Of a DNA stretch of 64,000 nt, positions 22,405-35,550 are shown piece after piece (within the stretch, counting starts at the first letter, position 1; each line of letters opens with the position of its first letter). The position numbers and the translations under genes are program-made. The notes under the pieces were generated by a model that worked only from the letters and a program-made list of their open reading frames with translations, did not search any database and had not been told where the DNA came from. The stretch comes from Saccharum officinarum (lineage: Eukaryota; Streptophyta; Magnoliopsida; Poales; Poaceae), in NCBI GenBank assembly GCA_020631735.1, contig CM036199.1:15654834-15718833 (forward strand), read 5' to 3'.

Positions 22405-23168
22405 ATCCCTCCACATACACCTTTCACTCATATTTAAGATGGTGAAGGAGAGGTACTAGAAAAAGGTTTATGAAGATGAAACCACGCTGGATCTAAGGCA
22501 CGCTAAGAGCAATGCTAGCATGATCCAATTGGTTCTTGGGCTCTGCATGCCACGCCAAATATAGAGGGAACAAAGGGCAGGAGCTAGGAGTTGCAATTTA
22601 CATGCCACGCTGGCTGTTGAATTACATGCCATGTTGCATATGAATGTCAAACAAAGGGGTATAGTCCTCTAGTGAACCACTTAAAAAATTTAATGACATA
22701 AAACTGCACTTTCAAAGTTGATGAACCTAGGTGACACATGGTGAAAAGTTAATAGACCTATGGTGCATTTAACTAAAAAAATCATATGAAACAATCAAGT
22801 TGTTGTTAATGGCTAGAGCCTAGAGGTGGCCATGCCTTTCTAGACAACAATCCCAAATCGTAAAAGATTATTAGGACCCATGAGTAACTAATACACAATT
22901 CAATGAGAATGAATAAAAAATTGATATGCCCATATATACGGAATAAATTCGTGCAGTCACCAACCTCTTCTATAAGTAATAAGTTTGCATTGGTATACAA
23001 GATGCATATACTCTTATTCTACATATACCATATATGGTAATGTGATAGTATAAACCTTTGAGAAGCCGCTGCAATAATCAAAAGGTTACAGACATTGAGG
23101 TGGTCGACAATGTGGAGGCTAAACACCTCAAAGGGGTAGGGCCATGGATGCAGACAGTGAATTGTTCC
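22405..23168. other. No gene recognised
   Basis: AT-rich intergenic DNA. Small ORFs here lack recognisable domains. Confidence 0.5.
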
Positions 23169-23582
23169 TGAAAGCATCTAGGTCCCTAGTTGGGTTTCGG
23201 TGATTAATGACAATACAAGATTACTATGACTAATGTGTGTTTTGCAGAGGTAATTAAGTTAGGTCATGGTAATGGAGATCGATTGGGCAATCAAGGTTGT
23301 CATGCCCCTACGATGGAAATCGTTTCGGTTTTCAAAGGATGAACGACAAGGTTAAGGATGACTAGTTCTAAGTGTCGATTGGAGTTGGAGAGACACTTAG
23401 AGTAGTTTAGGACTTTGTTTTTTTTTGGCCATACTATTAAGGGGGGTACGGACAGGTAGCTTGACCTAGGTGAGTCTAGTGAGTTAGGTGTGGTGCACAC
23501 TTGTTAAAACTAGCACTAGGTAGCTCTAAAATAGCCTTTAGATCCAATGGAGCAAACTTCATTCACATATGATCGAGAGTTG
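23169..23582 (+). repeat. Start of a SIRE-type LTR, interrupted by the Tekay element
   Basis: TGAAAGCATCTAGGTCCCTA followed by GTTGGGTTTCGGTGATTAAT is a common start of SIRE-type LTRs in grasses (family knowledge). The sequence stops where the Tekay LTR begins. Its continuation is not present to the right of that element, so one flank has been lost. Confidence 0.6.
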
Positions 23583-26440
23583 TGTCACACCCATTTTTAA
23601 GGACAAAAATAGGATGTATAAAAGACTCATGTGGGCCCCAGGAACCAGTCGCACACATAAGTTGACAAATTACAAAGTATCATCACAGTGCTTATTACAT
23701 AACGAATAAGTATTTAAGACATAGTCTTGATCGATAGATAATAATAACTAATAATAATTCTTCAGCGGAAACTCCACACAGGGACACGGTTGACTGGTTG
23801 ACATCAAGACTAGTACTCATTCGATAATCTTCCTCATTATCTTCATCTGTTATGGTGGAAATAGCAAGAGTGAGTTCATGTCGAACTCCACAAATATAAC
23901 ACAGGGTTCATGAGGCTCAAAAAGGCTAGACACTGTTTAACTGCGTTTAGCTTTTTAATCATATATTAGCAATTGAGTAGCATCAAGATAAACCACTTCC
24001 CATTAAAGAACCAATGATCAATTGTAATAAGGATAATGAATAGCATTAACATGAGCAAATAATAATCAACAATAATTTAGCATGATATAACAGTTATGAT
24101 CAACTATTCCATAAGAATCCCCAAGGCCGCTCGTAACCGTGAGCACGGCTAGTATACCAGTTTTTAACTCTGCGCAGAGGTGTACACTTTCACTGTAAGT
24201 CATGATTTCCAAATGAGTGGGGAGATCAAGCCCAAACACCCAAGAACCATATAAAGCCACTCAAAAGTTCGTCTAACAAGTTAGGGCCATTAGATTTCAC
24301 TCGGCAGGCAGATGTAGAACCCCCTTCCCTGTGGCACAACAACCGCAGCCTATACACACTAGGCCAGGGGCTCGGACTACACCCAACATGGCAAGCCATT
24401 CTTACGCCATTTAAGGTAACCTCTAACAAGCTAGAAAAGGTCTCTTGAACAACTAAAGCCAGAGCCATATAGCCCTCACAGCTGTACTGTATATCCCGGT
24501 TATCACTTACAGATAAGTCCTTATGGAGAGAAACCAGAGCATCAAAATAATACACAAGCTCTAGCCCCCTTTTAACAATAATAAAATCATCTTAATAGTT
24601 GATTGCTTAATCCATTAATCAAATTACAAGATCATTGTTCTTAGTTTAAGCACTAGCAGTAGCTACCAATATGCATTCCCAAGGTTGACAAGGAATCAAG
24701 ATAACAATCACTAAGTTATAATCTCTAAGGTTGTCAAGGTAAGCACATGCATATGTATGACAATTCAATGTATAGGTAACAAGGATAGTCCTGTGTTATA
24801 CTTGCCTTGATCAGAGCTTTCCAAGTGATACTGCTGACTTGGCTCAAAGTAATACTCCGAATCGTCCAGATACTGCTCACCTTCTATATTCGATCATCAA
24901 TCAACAACACACATGCATCCAATCAAACATACACGAAGCAAACAAAGAGATATAATTAGAACAGTACACCAACAGTAGCAAAACAGTAATAAAAGCTTAT
25001 AAAACTCTTCTACACGTTTCTACGATCACACAGACGCAAAGATCACCAAATTCGGAGTTAAAACGTGAAAGTTATGAATTTTCTAAGATTTCCTATAGAT
25101 AAATAAATACTTAATTATAACCTCGAAAAATAAATTATCAAAACTAACTGTACAACTACACTAACATGTAGAGCTCGCAAATACGAACCTAACGCAATTT
25201 GAACGGATCAAATCGGAGTTAAAACGAAGATTTTATGACCAAAACAATTCTAGTGGCAAAACTGTAAATACCTGAAAACGTATTTTTGACTTATCCGGGA
25301 GAAAATACGCTTTCAAAACACGAAAACGGATTCAGGATATTGCGCTAAGGACTGCGGGTTCTAATCTGAAAAAGTCTAGGGGCTCTTTATCAATTTTACC
25401 CGCGAAGGGGTATCTTCTAATCTCGTGCGTCCATCTGAGAACGGACGGCTCGTGTTCATCATCAAGTGCACAGTGAAAAATCCGGCCATCCCTATCAAGT
25501 CCGGCCGGTGGCCACCATTGCCGGCGCCATGAGCCCGCCAGAGAGCTTCGGCTCCGCCTTTTCCGACCACCATTCAACCCGCCATCAACTCAAATCGAAA
25601 GAGAAGGTAAACCCGATCTATCCTAGACGGTTTTGGTGAGCTATGACCAACCGAGGAGAGAGCGCGGCAAGGAGAGGGACGACGGCGCCATTGTTGGCCA
25701 CGGTGAACTCCACACCCGCGATTTTAAAGCACAAAAACTTAAAAGAATAGCATTGGGAGGGAGAGGAGAAGATAGCGAGCTCACCAAAACGAAGAACACG
25801 GCCTCAAATTCACCCGCAAGCCCCGACGACGTACCGGCCGCAAGAACCTAGGGTTCCGGCCTCCTACACTCAATCTCACGTGATGAAGCTCGAGTTTTAG
25901 ATGGAAAACGGAACATAGGGGGTCACGGCTTCTTATTTGTAGCTTCAATTCACCGAAATCGGGTAGGAAATCCCGAAGAACCCGTCGCCGCTACGACGGT
26001 GATTCTCCGGTTCGGTGTCCGACTCGAGTACGATAGGAAGAAGACGTCTGACCACCTGGCCCCACCTGTCAGCGAAGTAAGGAGAGAAGAAAAGCGCGCG
26101 GCTGGGCGGGCTCGGCTGCTGGGCCGCGGCAGGCGCTGGCGCGAGAACAGGCCTTCCAACCCGACGGCCCAAGGGAGAGGAGGCCGGCGAGCGGGCTTCC
26201 AGGCCGAATAGGTAAGAAGGTAAGTTGCTTTTCTTTTTTTTTCTTTTGTTTCTTTTCTTTTCTAATTTTCCAAAAGTATCTCAAATAAAATTTTCTAATC
26301 CAAAATGGAATAAAATAAATTCACACCACATAAAAGAAAAATGCAACAGCATGAATGCAACACCAATATTCTTTTTAAAATTTTAATTCCCTTTATCTAA
26401 ATTATTTAAAATTCCTTATTCCTAAAATTTGGGTGTTACA
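23583..26440 (-). repeat. 3' LTR of the Tekay element
   Basis: This is the 2.86 kb partner of 32487-35341. It contains a CT-rich stretch at about 26226-26262 and GC-rich segments. Short ORFs inside it are duplicated in the other LTR and are not genes. Confidence 0.9.
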
Positions 26441-26460
26441 AATTCTACCCCCCTTAAAAG
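26441..26460 (-). promoter_or_regulatory. Polypurine tract
   Basis: On the minus strand CTTTTAAGGGGGGTAGAATT lies directly before the 3' LTR. It would be the plus-strand DNA primer of the element. Confidence 0.8.
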
Positions 26461-26485
26461 AATCTCGTCCTCGAGATTGAACTGC

Positions 26486-29400
26486 TTACTCAAACAACTG
26501 CGGATATGATTTCCTCAATTCATCCTCTCTTTCCCAAGTTGCCTCTGCCTCTGAATATCGATTCCACTGCACTTTGCACATCTTAATAACCCGACTTCGA
26601 GTAACTCTCTCAGCAGTTTCTAAAATCTTGATCGGAAACTCTTCATATGTAAGATCTTCCTTAACAGTCAACTCTTCTAAAGGTATCTGCTCCTCAGGCA
26701 CACGCAAACACTTCTTAAGTTGTGAAACATGGAACACATCATGTACTCCAGATAAATTCTCAGGCAACTCTAATTGATAAGCAACTTCCCCACGTCTAGT
26801 AATAACTTTAAATGGTCCAACATACCTTGGTGCTAGTTTACCTTTCATGTTAAACCTCTTCACACTTTTCATAGGTGACACCTTCAAATAAACATAATCA
26901 CCTACCTCAAAAACTAAATCTCTTCTTCTATTGTCAGCATAACTCTTCTGACGAGACTGTGCTACTCTCAAATTCTCACGAATCACTCGCACTTGATCTT
27001 CTGCGTTTCTAAGAACATCTGTACCAAACACCTGAGATTCACCTGTCTGATCCCAAAACAATGGAGTTCTACACTTGCGTCCATACAAAGCTTCAAACGG
27101 TGCCATCTTAAGACTCTGTTGATAACTGTTATTGTAAGAGAATTCTGCATAAGGCAAACTCTTATCCCAACTAGTTCCATATTGCAATGCACAAGCTCTC
27201 AACATATCCTCTAATACCTGGTTGGTCCTTTCAGTCTGTCCATCTGTCTGTGGATGATATGCTGTACTAAAATTCAATTTTGTTCCCAATGATTCATGCA
27301 CAGCTTTCCAAAAATGCGACGTAAACTGCGATCCTCGATCAGATACAATCTTCTTTGGTACTCCATGCAAACAGACTATTCTCTCCATATACAACTCTGC
27401 CAATTTTGGTCCATGGTAAGTAGTCTTAACTGGTATAAAATGAGCAACTTTGGTTAACCGATCTACTATCACCCAAATAGAGTCATAACCTTTCTGAGTA
27501 CGAGGTAACCCTACTATAAAATCCATACCAACTTCCTCCCACTTCCATTCAGGAATCTTCATTGGTTGTAACAATCCAGCAGGTCTCTGATGCTCTGCTT
27601 TCACTCTCTGACAAGTGTCACACAATGCCACATACTCAGCCACATCTCGCTTTAATCCAACCCACCAATATTTCTGTTTCAGATCCAAATACATCTTAGT
27701 ACTACCAGGATGAATAGAATAAGCTGACTCATGAGCTTCGCGAAGAATTGCCTGTCTAACAGTTTGATCCTCAGGTACACACAGCCTCTTTCCAAACCAC
27801 AAAATTCCATTATCATCCATTCGAAAGCCTGGTGACTTACCAATCACTATATCTTCCGCTATCTTCTTTAGTTTCTCATCCTTCAACTGCCCCTTGTAAA
27901 TTTCTTGCTCTAAGGTAGGCTCTATCACTAATTCCATTGTATTAGTAACAATTCCCAAATTCAAATATTCAAATTCAGCACATAACTCACTAGTCATAGA
28001 CAATGTCTGTATCTCATTGACATAGCTTTTCCTACTAAGAGCATCAGCTACTACATTAGCCTTACCAGGATGATAGTGTATCTCAATATCATAATCCTTA
28101 ATCAACTCTAACCATCTGCGTTGCCTCAAATTCAGATCTGACTGAGTGAAAATATACTTCAAACTCTTATGATCAGTGTATATATCACTCTTATGTCCAA
28201 TCAAATAATGTCTCCAAATCTTTAAAGCATGAACTACAGCTGCTAATTCCAAATCATGTGTAGGATAATTCAACTCATGCTTTCTCAACTGCCTAGATGC
28301 ATAAGCCACAACTCTGCCTTCTTGCATAAGAACACATCCCAAACCTTGACGAGAAGCATCACAATAAATAGAAAACTTCTTACTCAAATCTGGCAAAACC
28401 AAAACAGGCGCTGTAGTCAACCTCTTTTTCAACTCCTCAAAACTAGCTTGACATTTATCTGACCACACAAACTTGGCATTCTTCTCTAACAGAGATGTCA
28501 TAGGTTTAGCAAGTTTAGAAAACCCTTCAATGAACCGTCTGTAATATCCAGCTAATCCCAAGAAACTACGAATCTCGCTAACATCAATAGGTGGTTTCCA
28601 ATTTAATACATCCTTTACTTTACCTGGATCCACTGATATCCCTCCATTAGAAACAATATGACCAAGGAAAGAAACTTCCTTCAACCAAAACTCACATTTA
28701 CTTCGCTTCGCATACAGTTTATGCTCTCTAAGTTTCTGCAATACCAACCTCAAATGTTCAGCATGCTCTACCTCTGTCTTGGAAAATACCAGTATATCAT
28801 CAATAAACACTACCACAAACTTATCCAAATATTCCATGAACACCTTATTCATCATGTACATAAAGTATGCAGGTGCATTGGTCAATCCAAATGACATAAC
28901 AGTATACTCATACAATCCATACCTTGTAGTAAAAGCTGTCTTTGGAATATCAGAAACACGAATCTTCAACTGATGATATCCAGAACGTAAATCAATCTTA
29001 GAGAACACACAAGCACCTCTCAACTGATCAAACAAGTCATCAATCCTGGGCAAAGGATACTTATTCTTGATAGTTACCTCATTTAATGATCTATAATCAA
29101 CACACATCCTCTGACCGCCATCTTTCTTATCAACAAAAATAACTGGTGCTCCCCAAGGTGATGAACTAGGTCTAATAAAACCTTTATCTTGTAATTCTTT
29201 AATTTGTTTCTTAAGTTCTTCTAATTCATCTACTCCCATCCTATATGGTCGTTTGGCTATAGGTGCAGTTCCAGGAAGTAATTCAATAAGAAATTCAATG
29301 TCTCGGTCAGGTGGCATACCTGGCAATTCATCAGGGAAGACATCCGGAAATTCCTCAATCACTGAATTCTCCTTAATAGTATCTTCAAGCTGATTCACCA

Positions 29401-29557
29401 CAGCGGTTGGTTGCTTCTGCACTGCTACATCCACATTGATTTTATCTCCATTAGGTGCATTCACAACTACCACTTTTTGCTGACACCGAATCTCTGCCTG
29501 ATTTTGCTTCATCCAGTCCATACCCAATATCACATCAATACCAGATGTCCTCAACAC
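26486..29557 (-). CDS. pol: Tekay pol: RT, RNase H, integrase, chromodomain
   Basis: This is an intact 1023-codon frame. Residues 1-20 are the end of the protease (I-L-G-M-D-W). The reverse transcriptase carries F-I-D-D-I-L at 251-256. RNase H follows (Y-A-S-R-Q-L-R, then Y-T-D-H-K-S-L). The integrase has an H-H-C-C finger ending C-D-T-C-Q-R and the D, D, E core ([15 protein letters not shown]). The last 60 residues form a chromodomain-like tail (V-Q-W, then A-T-W-E) thought to target heterochromatin. The frame does not join the upstream protease frame because of a frameshift near 29580, so the polyprotein is not made intact from this copy. Confidence 0.9.
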   Translation of the reverse strand: MLRTSGIDVILGMDWMKQNQAEIRCQQKVVVVNAPNGDKINVDVAVQKQPTAVVNQLEDTIKENSVIEEFPDVFPDELPGMPPDRDIEFLIELLPGTAPIAKRPYRMGVDELEELKKQIKELQDKGFIRPSSSPWGAPVIFVDKKDGGQRMCVDYRSLNEVTIKNKYPLPRIDDLFDQLRGACVFSKIDLRSGYHQLKIRVSDIPKTAFTTRYGLYEYTVMSFGLTNAPAYFMYMMNKVFMEYLDKFVVVFIDDILVFSKTEVEHAEHLRLVLQKLREHKLYAKRSKCEFWLKEVSFLGHIVSNGGISVDPGKVKDVLNWKPPIDVSEIRSFLGLAGYYRRFIEGFSKLAKPMTSLLEKNAKFVWSDKCQASFEELKKRLTTAPVLVLPDLSKKFSIYCDASRQGLGCVLMQEGRVVAYASRQLRKHELNYPTHDLELAAVVHALKIWRHYLIGHKSDIYTDHKSLKYIFTQSDLNLRQRRWLELIKDYDIEIHYHPGKANVVADALSRKSYVNEIQTLSMTSELCAEFEYLNLGIVTNTMELVIEPTLEQEIYKGQLKDEKLKKIAEDIVIGKSPGFRMDDNGILWFGKRLCVPEDQTVRQAILREAHESAYSIHPGSTKMYLDLKQKYWWVGLKRDVAEYVALCDTCQRVKAEHQRPAGLLQPMKIPEWKWEEVGMDFIVGLPRTQKGYDSIWVIVDRLTKVAHFIPVKTTYHGPKLAELYMERIVCLHGVPKKIVSDRGSQFTSHFWKAVHESLGTKLNFSTAYHPQTDGQTERTNQVLEDMLRACALQYGTSWDKSLPYAEFSYNNSYQQSLKMAPFEALYGRKCRTPLFWDQTGESQVFGTDVLRNAEDQVRVIRENLRVAQSRQKSYADNRRRDLVFEVGDYVYLKVSPMKSVKRFNMKGKLAPRYVGPFKVITRRGEVAYQLELPENLSGVHDVFHVSQLKKCLRVPEEQIPLEELTVKEDLTYEEFPIKILETAERVTRSRVIKMCKVQWNRYSEAEATWEREDELRKSYPQLFE

Positions 29558-29577
29558 TATAGGAGTTATCTTAAACT

Positions 29578-30887
29578 CTACCCCCTTAATACCATACTAA
29601 TTGGAAGACAACGATTACTGGTTTGCATGGTACCTCCAGGTGAATTTACTAAGAGAGATTCTTTCATAGCTAACATGGGTATACTATGCATTTTAACAAA
29701 AATGTTGGATATGAATGTATGAGATGCTCCAGAGTCAAAAAGAACAGTTGCAGGAATGGAATGTACATTGAACGTACCAATCATAACTTCTGGTGCATCA
29801 TGAACTGTATCAGAAGACACGTGATTCACCCTTCCAGTACCAGATTGCTTCTGGTTGCTCTTCTGGCTCTGAGGAGTCTGCTGATTCTGCTTCTCAGGAC
29901 AATGGTAAGACATATGCCCCTCTTTACCACAGACAAAGCATCTAGTAGGAGTGCTGGGAGCACTATTCTTCATGGGGGTAACATTGGAATTCCAGTGCGA
30001 GGAGTCTGTTGCCCAGTCTGCTGATACTGTTGACGTTGTGGATATGATGAACGCTGTTGTGACTGATTACCTTGCCAATTCTGAGACCACCTCTGATTCG
30101 GATTGCGATTCCATTGACTAACCGGTCCCTGAAACTTCTGATGAAAACCATGCTGAGAATTAGTGCGCTGACGGTTGTTACTTCCTGAGCTTTGTACCTT
30201 CATTTTCCTCTTCCTGTCCATCTCTCTGCGCTCATTATCAAGCACAATAGCTTTATTTACTAGCTCTTGAAAACTAGCATAGTTATTCCCCTTCAACTGC
30301 AATCGAAGATCATAATAAATTCCCTTCAAGAAGAGACGTTGTCTGTCCGCATCTTCTCTTACTTCATTAGGAGCATAGCGAGCCAACTGGGTAAATCTAT
30401 CATGATATTCACTAACACTCATCTGTCCCATCCTAAGGTTTCTAAATTCTTCCTGCTTCAGCTCAATTATACCTTCAGGAATATGACGAGCTCAAAAATC
30501 TCTAACAAACTCATTCCAAGTGATAGGAGGAGCATTGTCAGGGCGTGCAGCTTGATACGACTCCCACCAAGTCTGAGCTGTCCCCTGTAACTGACCAGAT
30601 GCGTATAACACCTTCTCCATATCATTGCATTGGGCTATATTCAGCTGTTTCTCCACTGCCCTCACCCAATCATCTGCCTCTAAAGGATCAGCAGCATGAG
30701 AAAACACTGGAGGGCGTCCCTTTAAAAATTCTCCACGCTTATCCCTCACTTGCACAGGCGGTGGTCCTCCTGCAGCGGGATTGTTCTGCATGTGCTGCAT
30801 AAACATCTGCATCATCTGATTCTGAGTTTGCATAAGTTCCTCCATAGTAATGGGTATGTTAGCACCTCCACGACCTCTGCCTGACAT
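29578..30887 (-). pseudogene. gag: Tekay gag and protease, broken
   Basis: Three minus-strand pieces form one ancestral frame. 30887-30492 is the start M-S-G-R-G-R-G-G and the capsid domain up to a premature TGA at 30494-30492. 30491 to about 29970 holds the rest of the capsid (M-S-V-S-E-Y-H-D-R-F) and a Gln/Arg/Ser-rich linker. 29973-29578 holds the CCHC knuckle (CFVCGKEGHMSYHC) and the protease active site (L-F-D-S-G-A-S-H). A frameshift near 29970 and another near 29580 separate the pieces. Gag and protease function are therefore lost here. Confidence 0.85.
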
Positions 30888-31592
30888 CTGTTTCCAAAAA
30901 CACAGAAATTGAAATTCAGTACGATCCGGGATGATGTATTCAATAGATAAGCAAAATCTGATTTTTCTGGACGAGCTCCAATTTCAGCAACTCAGTAAAA
31001 CTGTCGTATCTCGAGCTACAGACGTCCAATTCAGATGATCTTTACATGGTTGGAAAGCTTACAAAATTATCTACAACTTTTATTCACAACACTTTTTCTG
31101 ATTCTGTCAATAAATTGGCCAAAAACTGAACTTAACCGAAACTGTTTCAGAATTCCAGACTGTGCAGTTACTCCAACTTGGAACAGGTATATCTCTTAGC
31201 TCATAATAGATATTAAAGTGATTCTTATGGGGTTGGAAAGATATAGAAGTCTAATTATTCCCAGTAAAGTTTCTTAAATTTCTCATGAACGGATTTTAAG
31301 TTATTTCTAAAACATCCCAGACTGATCCAAAAGTCAGCAAAGGACAGAACTAAGTTAACCTCATATTCAACTAATATATTTTGATCAAACTTAATATTCT
31401 TAACCATGGAACTTGTAGGCATGTCTACAAAACTCCAGCACACATTACAAAGATCCAAATCACACATTATCATAATAACAATCCATCAATCACACAATTG
31501 TTCACACCACAAACTGACTCTTAAAACAAACCAAACTTAAAATTAACTCACAACTACTATCGTTCCTATTACATAGGGATTTTTCCTATTGC
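30888..31592 (-). other. Non-coding spacer between the additional ORF and gag
   Basis: About 700 bp without a credible ORF. It separates the additional ORF from gag, so gag would need its own RNA or internal initiation if the additional ORF is translated. Confidence 0.5.
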
Positions 31593-32297
31593 CTAATTAA
31601 GCTTCTCATAAATCTTGGGACGACCTAACTCCGCCCTTAATTGGTCAATCTCCTTATAAGCTTGCTCCTTAAGTTCTTTTTCCTTCAGCAACTCATCCTT
31701 CAAATCCACCTCATGGAGAGTCAATTCTCGAGCTAATCCCACCGTAGCTTGTAAAGTCAAGGAGGAATCATCTGCAGGCGGCACGGTCCAAATACCCTTG
31801 TCATGTATGAAACAAGGAAAATGCCGGAGTGCACCCTTTAACGTCTTGTCCGAACGTAGACCATGGTAATAAACAAATGCATTGAAAGCGACATCCTCCA
31901 TGCTTATCTCCACAGTTGCCCGGCTCACTCTGGTAATGAACTTTGACTCCACCTTAGGCTCCTTAGTGGTAGGATCCCTTTTCTTAACCCATAACTCAGT
32001 TTCCCAATAGGAATCCATCCATGGATGACTATACTCTGCACTACGATACTCCAACGTAGCTTCCCAGTCGTAGTAGTAGTTGTCCAATGTTCTTGTCAAC
32101 ATGTCATGGAAGAAAGCATCAGCTTTAGGAACCATGATATGAAACTTCGTAGTCCATCCCATAACTACATTCTCCATTGGTGTATCACCAACTCTTGATT
32201 CCGCATCAGATAGCTCTTGCTCACCATCTTCATACGGCTCCTGAGGTTTAAAACGGGCAACGTACTGTGCAGCTGACAAACGGGGATGAGGAGGCAT
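31593..32297 (-). CDS. Additional sense ORF upstream of gag in the Tekay element
   Basis: This is an intact 234-codon frame starting M-P-P-H-P-R-L-S-A-A-Q-Y, about 170 bp after the PBS and on the same strand as gag-pol. The middle is rich in Trp, Tyr, Phe and His (Y-Y-Y-D-W, H-P-W-M-D-S-Y-W). The last 45 residues are Leu/Glu/Lys-rich and probably a coiled coil. I do not recognise a domain, and it is not gag, protease or envelope-like (no signal peptide or membrane segment). It is intact although gag is broken. It could be a captured host sequence or a lineage-specific accessory protein. Confidence 0.65.
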   Translation of the reverse strand: MPPHPRLSAAQYVARFKPQEPYEDGEQELSDAESRVGDTPMENVVMGWTTKFHIMVPKADAFFHDMLTRTLDNYYYDWEATLEYRSAEYSHPWMDSYWETELWVKKRDPTTKEPKVESKFITRVSRATVEISMEDVAFNAFVYYHGLRSDKTLKGALRHFPCFIHDKGIWTVPPADDSSLTLQATVGLARELTLHEVDLKDELLKEKELKEQAYKEIDQLRAELGRPKIYEKLN

Positions 32298-32470
32298 CTA
32301 TAAAATTTAGACATAGATTAGATAGAATCAATGTATTTTCGCAATGGAATAAAGTAGAGGAAGCATAAAACTTTAGTAATTAACAAGGTGAAAAGAGGAA
32401 GCATGAATTAAATGGAGTATGGATGCTATTAACGACCATTCTAACTAGGCTTGCGTCCTACAGTCAACAC

Positions 32471-32483
32471 GGCTCTGATACCA
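32471..32483 (-). promoter_or_regulatory. Primer binding site of the Tekay element
   Basis: On the minus strand TGGTATCAGAGCC follows the 5' LTR after three bases (GAT). It is a perfect match to initiator tRNA-Met. Confidence 0.9.
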
Positions 32484-32486
32484 ATC

Positions 32487-35341
32487 TGTCACACCCATTT
32501 TTAAGGACAAAAATAGGATGTATAAAAGACTCATGTGCGCCCCAGGAACCAGTCGCACACATAAGTTGACAAATTACAAAGTATCATCACAGTGCTTATT
32601 ACATAACGAATAAGTATTTAAGACATAGTCTTGAACGATAGATAATAATAACTAATAATAATTCTTCAGCGGAAACTCCACACAGGGACACGGTTGACTG
32701 GTTGACATCAAGACTAGTACTCATTCCGATAATCTTCCTCATTATCTTCATCTGTTATGGTGGAAATAGCAAGGGTGAGTCCATGTCGAACTCAACAAAT
32801 ATAACACAGGGTTCATGAGGCTCAAAAAGGCTAGACACTGTTTAACTGCATTTAGCTTTTAATCATATATTAGCAATTGAGTAGCATCAAGATAAACCAC
32901 TTCCCATTAAAGAACCAATGATCAATTGTAATAAGGATAATGAATAGCATTAACAAGAGCAAATAATAATCAACAATAATTAAGCATGATATAACAGTTA
33001 TGATCAACTATTCCATAAGAATCCCCAAGGCCGCTCGTATCCGTGAGCACGGCTAGTATACCAGTTTTTAACTCTGCGCAGAGGTGTACACTTTCACTGT
33101 AAGTCATGATTTCCAAATGAGTGGGGAGATCAAGCCCAAACACCCGAGAACCATATAAAGCCACTCAAAAGTTCGTCTAACAAGTTAGGACCATTAGATT
33201 TCACTCGGCAGGCAGATGTAGAACCCCCTTCCCTGTGGCACAACAACCGCAGCCTATACACACTAGGCCAGAGGCTCGGACTACACCCAACATGGCAAGC
33301 CATTCTTACGCCATTTAAGGTAACCTCTAACAAGCTAGAAAAGGTCTCTTGAACAACTAAAGCCAGAGCCATATAGCCCTCACAGCTGTACTGTATATCC
33401 CGGTTATCACTTACAGATAAGTCCTTATGGAGAGAAACCAGAGCATCAAAATAATACACAAGCTCTAGCCCCCTTTTAACAACAATGAAATCATCTTAAT
33501 AGTTGATTGCTTAATCCATTAATCAAATTACAAGATCATTGTTCTTAGTTTAAGCACTAGCAGTAGCTACCCATATGCATTCCCAAGGTTGACAAGGAAT
33601 CAAGATAACAATCACTAAGTTATAATCTCTAAAGTTGTCAAGGTAAGCACATGCATATGTATGATAATTCAATGTATAGGTAACAAGGATAGTCCTGTGT
33701 TATACTTGCCTTGATCAAAGCTCTCCAAGTGATACTGCTGATTTGGCTCAAAGTAATACTCCGAATCGTCCAAATACTGCTCACCTTCTATATTCGATCA
33801 TCAATCAACAACACACATGCATCCAATCAAACATACACGAAGCAAACAAAGAGATATAATTAGAACAGTACACCAACAGTAGCAAAACAGTAATAAAAGC
33901 TTATAAAACTCTTCTACACGTTTCTACGATCACACAGACGCAAAGATCACCAAATTCGGAGTTAAAACGTGAAAGTTATGAATTTTCTAAGATTTCCTAT
34001 AGATAAATAAATACTTAATTATAACCTCGAAAAATAAATTATCAAAACTAACTGTACAACTACACTAACATGTAGAGCTCGCAAATACGAACCTAACGCA
34101 ATTTGAACGGATCAAATCGGAGTTAAAACGAAGATTTTATGACCAAAACAATTCTAGTGGCAAAACTGTAAATACCTGAAAACGTATTTTTGACTTATCC
34201 GGGAGAAAATACGCTTTCAAAACACGAAAACGTATTTCAGACAATACGCTAAGGACTGCGGGTTCTAATCTGAAAAAGTCTAGGGGCTCTTTATCAATTT
34301 TACCCGCGAAGGGGTATCTTCTAATCTCGTGCGTCCATCTGAGAACGGACGGCTCGTGTTCATCATCAAGTGCACAGTGAAAAATCCAGCCATCCCTATC
34401 AAGTCCGGCCGGTGGCCGCCATTGCCGGCGCCATGAGCCCGCCGGAGAGCTTCGGCTCCGCCTTTTCCGACCACCATTCAACCCGCCATCAACTCAAATC
34501 GAAAGAGAAGGTAAACCCGATCTATCCTAGACGGTTTTGGTGAGCTATGACCAACCGAGGAGAGAGCGCGGCAAGGAGAGGGACGGCGGCGCCATTGTTG
34601 GCCACGGTGAACTCCACACCCGCGATTTTAAAGCACAAAAACTTAAAAGAAGAGCATTGGGAGGAAGAGGAGAAGATAGCGAGCTCACCAAAACGAAGAA
34701 CACGGCCTCAAATTCACCCGCAAGCCCCGACGACGTACCGGCCGCAAGAACCTAGGGTTCCGGCCTCCTACACTCAATCTCACGTGATGAAGCTCGAGTT
34801 TTAGATGGAAAACGGAACATAGGGGGTCACGGCTTCTTATTTGTAGCTTCAATTCACCGAAATCGGGTAGGAAATCCCGAAGAACCCGTCGCCGCTACGA
34901 CGGTGATTCTCCGGTTCGGTGTCCGACTCGAGTACGATAGGAAGAAGACGTCTGACCACCTGGCCCCACCTGTCAGCGAAGTAAGGAGAGAAGAAAAGCG
35001 CGCGGCTGGGCGGGCTCGGCTGCTGGGCCGCTGCGGCGCTGGGCGAGCAGGCCTTCCGACCCGACGGCCCAAGGGAGAGGAGGCCGGCTGAGCGGGCTTC
35101 CAGGCCGAATAGGTAAGAAGGTAAGTTGCTTTTCTTTTTTTTTCTTTTGTTTCTTTTCTTTTCTAATTTTCCAAAAGTATCTCAAATAAAATTTTCTAAT
35201 CCAAAATGGAATAAAATAAATTCACACCACATAAAAGAAAAATGCAACAGCATGAATGCAACACCAATATTCTTTTTAAAATTTTAATTCCCTTTATCTA
35301 AATTATTTAAAATTCCTTATTCCTAAAATTTGGATGTTACA
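32487..35341 (-). repeat. 5' LTR of the Tekay element
   Basis: Partner of 23583-26440. Its outer end (35341) directly abuts an inverted fragment of the viral 3' domain, with no recognisable host DNA between them. Confidence 0.9.
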
Positions 35342-35550
35342 ATTCTCCAGTTATCATGATTCGTATTCTTGGCAAATAATTCTTCATAATCCTCTATGAT
35401 TCTCCATGAATTAGGGAATTTGTATTGACCTTTAGTAATATATATATCATGGCATGCTGGTCTTATTGGTCTCATAAATTTTGGAGGATTAGAACAGAAT
35501 TTAATTTTATATTTTTCTTGAATACAGGTTAATTTCTTGCATGCTTCGTG
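35342..35550 (-). pseudogene. Inverted fragment of the viral 3' domain
   Basis: This is the reverse complement of about 39790-39990, with its 5' end fused to leader sequence at 35550 (CATGCTTC joined to GTGAATCACGC). It lies between the Tekay LTR and the plus-strand unit and marks a rearranged left edge. Confidence 0.85.

Larger units (their letters stand above)
23583..35341 (-). mobile_element. Tekay-type Ty3-gypsy chromovirus with full-length LTRs
   Basis: LTRs at 23583-26440 and 32487-35341 begin TGTCACACCC (plus strand) and end GGGTGTTACA or GGATGTTACA. The internal order on the minus strand is PBS (tRNA-Met), an additional ORF, gag, protease, RT, RNase H, integrase, chromodomain and polypurine tract. 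RT-RH before integrase plus a C-terminal chromodomain defines chromoviruses. The GGGGGGTAGAATT tract and tRNA-Met PBS fit Tekay. The LTRs look nearly identical by eye except for small changes near 26120-26200 and 35030-35090, suggesting a recent insertion. The five bases beside each end (AGTTG left, ATTCT right) do not match, so no target duplication survives. Confidence 0.9.

Noticed and set aside
25332..26284. Small ORFs duplicated at 34137-35185
   Set aside because: They lie within the two Tekay LTRs and are duplicated with them; no domains.
23583..26440. Segmental duplication of a host region (with 32487-35341)
   Set aside because: TG..CA ends, a primer site on one inner side and a polypurine tract on the other show they are LTRs.
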